DNA of 64,000 bases, taken from Prosapia bicincta. Its lineage: Eukaryota; Arthropoda; Insecta; Hemiptera; Cercopidae. Below, piece after piece: positions 62,991-64,000 of this stretch. The notes under the pieces are model-generated. The model worked only from the letters and a program-made list of their open reading frames with translations. It was not told the DNA's origin and did no database searches. Positions within the stretch are counted from its first letter, which is position 1; every line of letters begins with the position of its first letter. The position numbers were made by a program, and so were the translations under genes. The stretch covers positions 98,936,850-99,000,849 of the forward strand of contig JBAIZL010000001.1 in the NCBI GenBank assembly GCA_036971475.1, written 5' to 3'.

Positions 62991-64000
62991 CAGTAGAACC
63001 CCTCATATCCAAACTAGTTGGGGCTATAACCTCTTTGGATTTGGAAAAGGTCAGATTTGCCAAAAAAGTTCGGATTTGCTGTGAATTTTGCACTTGACAG
63101 AAGTGCGTTTTTTAATTAACGAACAATATTAAAGCACTCATTACATATTTCTGTATAAAAAATTGAACAGTTTTGCAGTGCTACAAGTGAAAAGTTCGTG
63201 GAACATTGCCATTACGCAAAGGTTTCTGTAAATGAAAAAATTGACAAGACTGTATTTTTATGGTTTATACAAGAGAGGCAGAAAAAAGATCCTATTAGTG
63301 GCCCATTAATACAGGAAAAGACATTACAGTTAAACAAATTAATGAACAGTGATTTGGAAGTTACTGACAGCATTAGATGGTTGGATAGATGGAAGAGAAG
63401 GTACAGAATTAGACATCTAACGGTAAGCGGGGAGAAGTTATCAGCTGATAATCTTGCTGAATGCACAGATTTGACTTCATCTGAAAATTACTCACTCCAG
63501 CAAGTGTATAATGTGGACGAGACAGGATTGAATTTTAAAGCCCTTCCCATTAAAAGTCTTGCTTCTAAAGAGAAATCTTCTGCGCCAGGCTTTAAAACGA
63601 GCAAACGGCATCTCACAGTTTTAGCCTGCAGTAACTCCACGGGAACAAATAAGCTACCATTAACAGTGATTGGAATATCCGCCAAACCAATAACCCTTAA
63701 AAATATGAACTTGAATGCTCTCCCTGTTCATTACAGAAATCAGTGTAAGGCGTGGATGACTGGTAATATTTTCAAGGAGTGGTTCAAAAATCAATTTGTT
63801 CCTTCAGTAACAAAATTTCATGAGAAAAAATGGACTCCACCGAAAGCTCTACTTTTGATAGACAATGCTCCTTCACATCCTTCAGTTATGCAGTTAGTAT
63901 GTAAAGACATAAAAGCTATATATGACATAAAATCTCCCACCTAACGTGACATTGTTGTTTCAGCCTATGGATAAAGGTGTGCTGCAGAACATAAAACTGA
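62991..64000 (+). mobile_element. pogo/Tigger DNA transposon, runs off the window
   Basis: Starts CAGTAGAACCCCTCATATCC directly after a TA (62,989-62,990), the usual pogo/Tigger terminus and target. A subterminal region with TTTGGATTTGG and GTTCGGATTTGC is typical of the group. The transposase begins only about 170 bp in and lacks its N-terminal DNA-binding half, so an internal deletion occurred. The right end lies beyond position 64,000. Confidence 0.88.
63159..64000 (+). pseudogene. pogo/Tigger transposase, N-terminally deleted, frameshifted
   Basis: The frame is open from 63,159 (after a TAA at 63,156) to 63,944. There is no ATG at the start, and the first recognisable residues are SEKFVEHCHYAK. 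The HTH_Tnp_Tc5/CENP-B-like domain follows (WFIQERQKKDPISGPLIQEK, IRWLDRWKRRYRIRHLTVSG). Then the DDE domain: first Asp in VYNVDETGLNFKALP (about 63,516), KRHLTVLACSNSTG, NIFKEWFKNQFVP, and second Asp in LLLIDNAPSHP (63,861). One base of shift near 63,925-63,932 moves the rest into the next frame, LPPNVTLLFQPMDKGVLQ, with the third Asp at 63,969. Spacing of the last two Asp is about 35 residues. The psq DNA-binding domain is missing. It is the best-preserved coding sequence in the window. Confidence 0.88.

Noticed and set aside
63212..63685. Minus-strand frames of 84 and 65 codons over the pogo transposase
   Set aside because: Antisense shadows of a clearly conserved transposase frame.

Overview
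The window is eukaryotic and non-genic. It has no recognisable host gene, rRNA or tRNA, and consists of a large satellite array followed by AT-rich DNA packed with decayed transposons. Jockey-type LINE, mariner, pogo/Tigger, hAT, LTR and several Penelope-like (PLE) remnants together suggest an arthropod, probably an insect; that is inference and no species can be named. It looks like the inner edge of a pericentromeric or other heterochromatic block.

Region 1 (1-44,572) is built on one satellite with a 51-bp monomer (exactly 17 codons). The array runs unbroken from the left edge to 34,923, about 680 monomers. It is then interrupted by three insertions: a 5'-truncated Jockey-like LINE (34,924-35,544), a hAT non-autonomous element (38,668-39,503) and an LTR element lacking gag and pol (40,213-44,421). 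Target-site duplications made of satellite sequence show that the hAT and LTR elements landed inside monomers. Monomers become more divergent towards the right edge, and the last three lie beyond the LTR element. Within the array there is higher-order structure: two adjacent ~9-kb blocks (about 6.2-15.3 and 15.3-24.3 kb) are copies of each other, a ~1,426-bp unit recurs at 24.9-29.8 kb, and the stretch right of the LINE copies the stretch 2 kb to its left.

Region 2 (44.6-64 kb) is AT-rich repeat-derived DNA. In order: a decayed PLE on + with a TATA-like box and a degenerate hammerhead-ribozyme fold at its 5' end (45.27-47.66 kb); unassigned Pro-rich and Lys/Glu-rich broken frames on - (47.7-48.7 kb); a dead mariner on - (50.39-51.57 kb); a 176-bp tandem duplication; a second dead mariner on + (53.28-54.25 kb); a pogo/Tigger MITE (54,997-55,649); the zinc-knuckle end of another LINE (55.9-56.1 kb); a large inverted pair of a second PLE family (58,264-61,163); a 64-bp-arm palindrome; a third PLE on - (61.7-62.99 kb); and a pogo/Tigger transposon (62,991 to the right edge) with a frameshifted transposase.

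Nothing in the window looks like an intact functional protein-coding gene. The runs of open frame in the satellite are a by-product of a stop-free monomer whose length is a multiple of three. The most interesting items are the satellite's nested higher-order organisation, its CpG density in an AT-rich setting, the hammerhead-like fold of the first PLE, and the inverted PLE pair that shares an inactivating stop codon.
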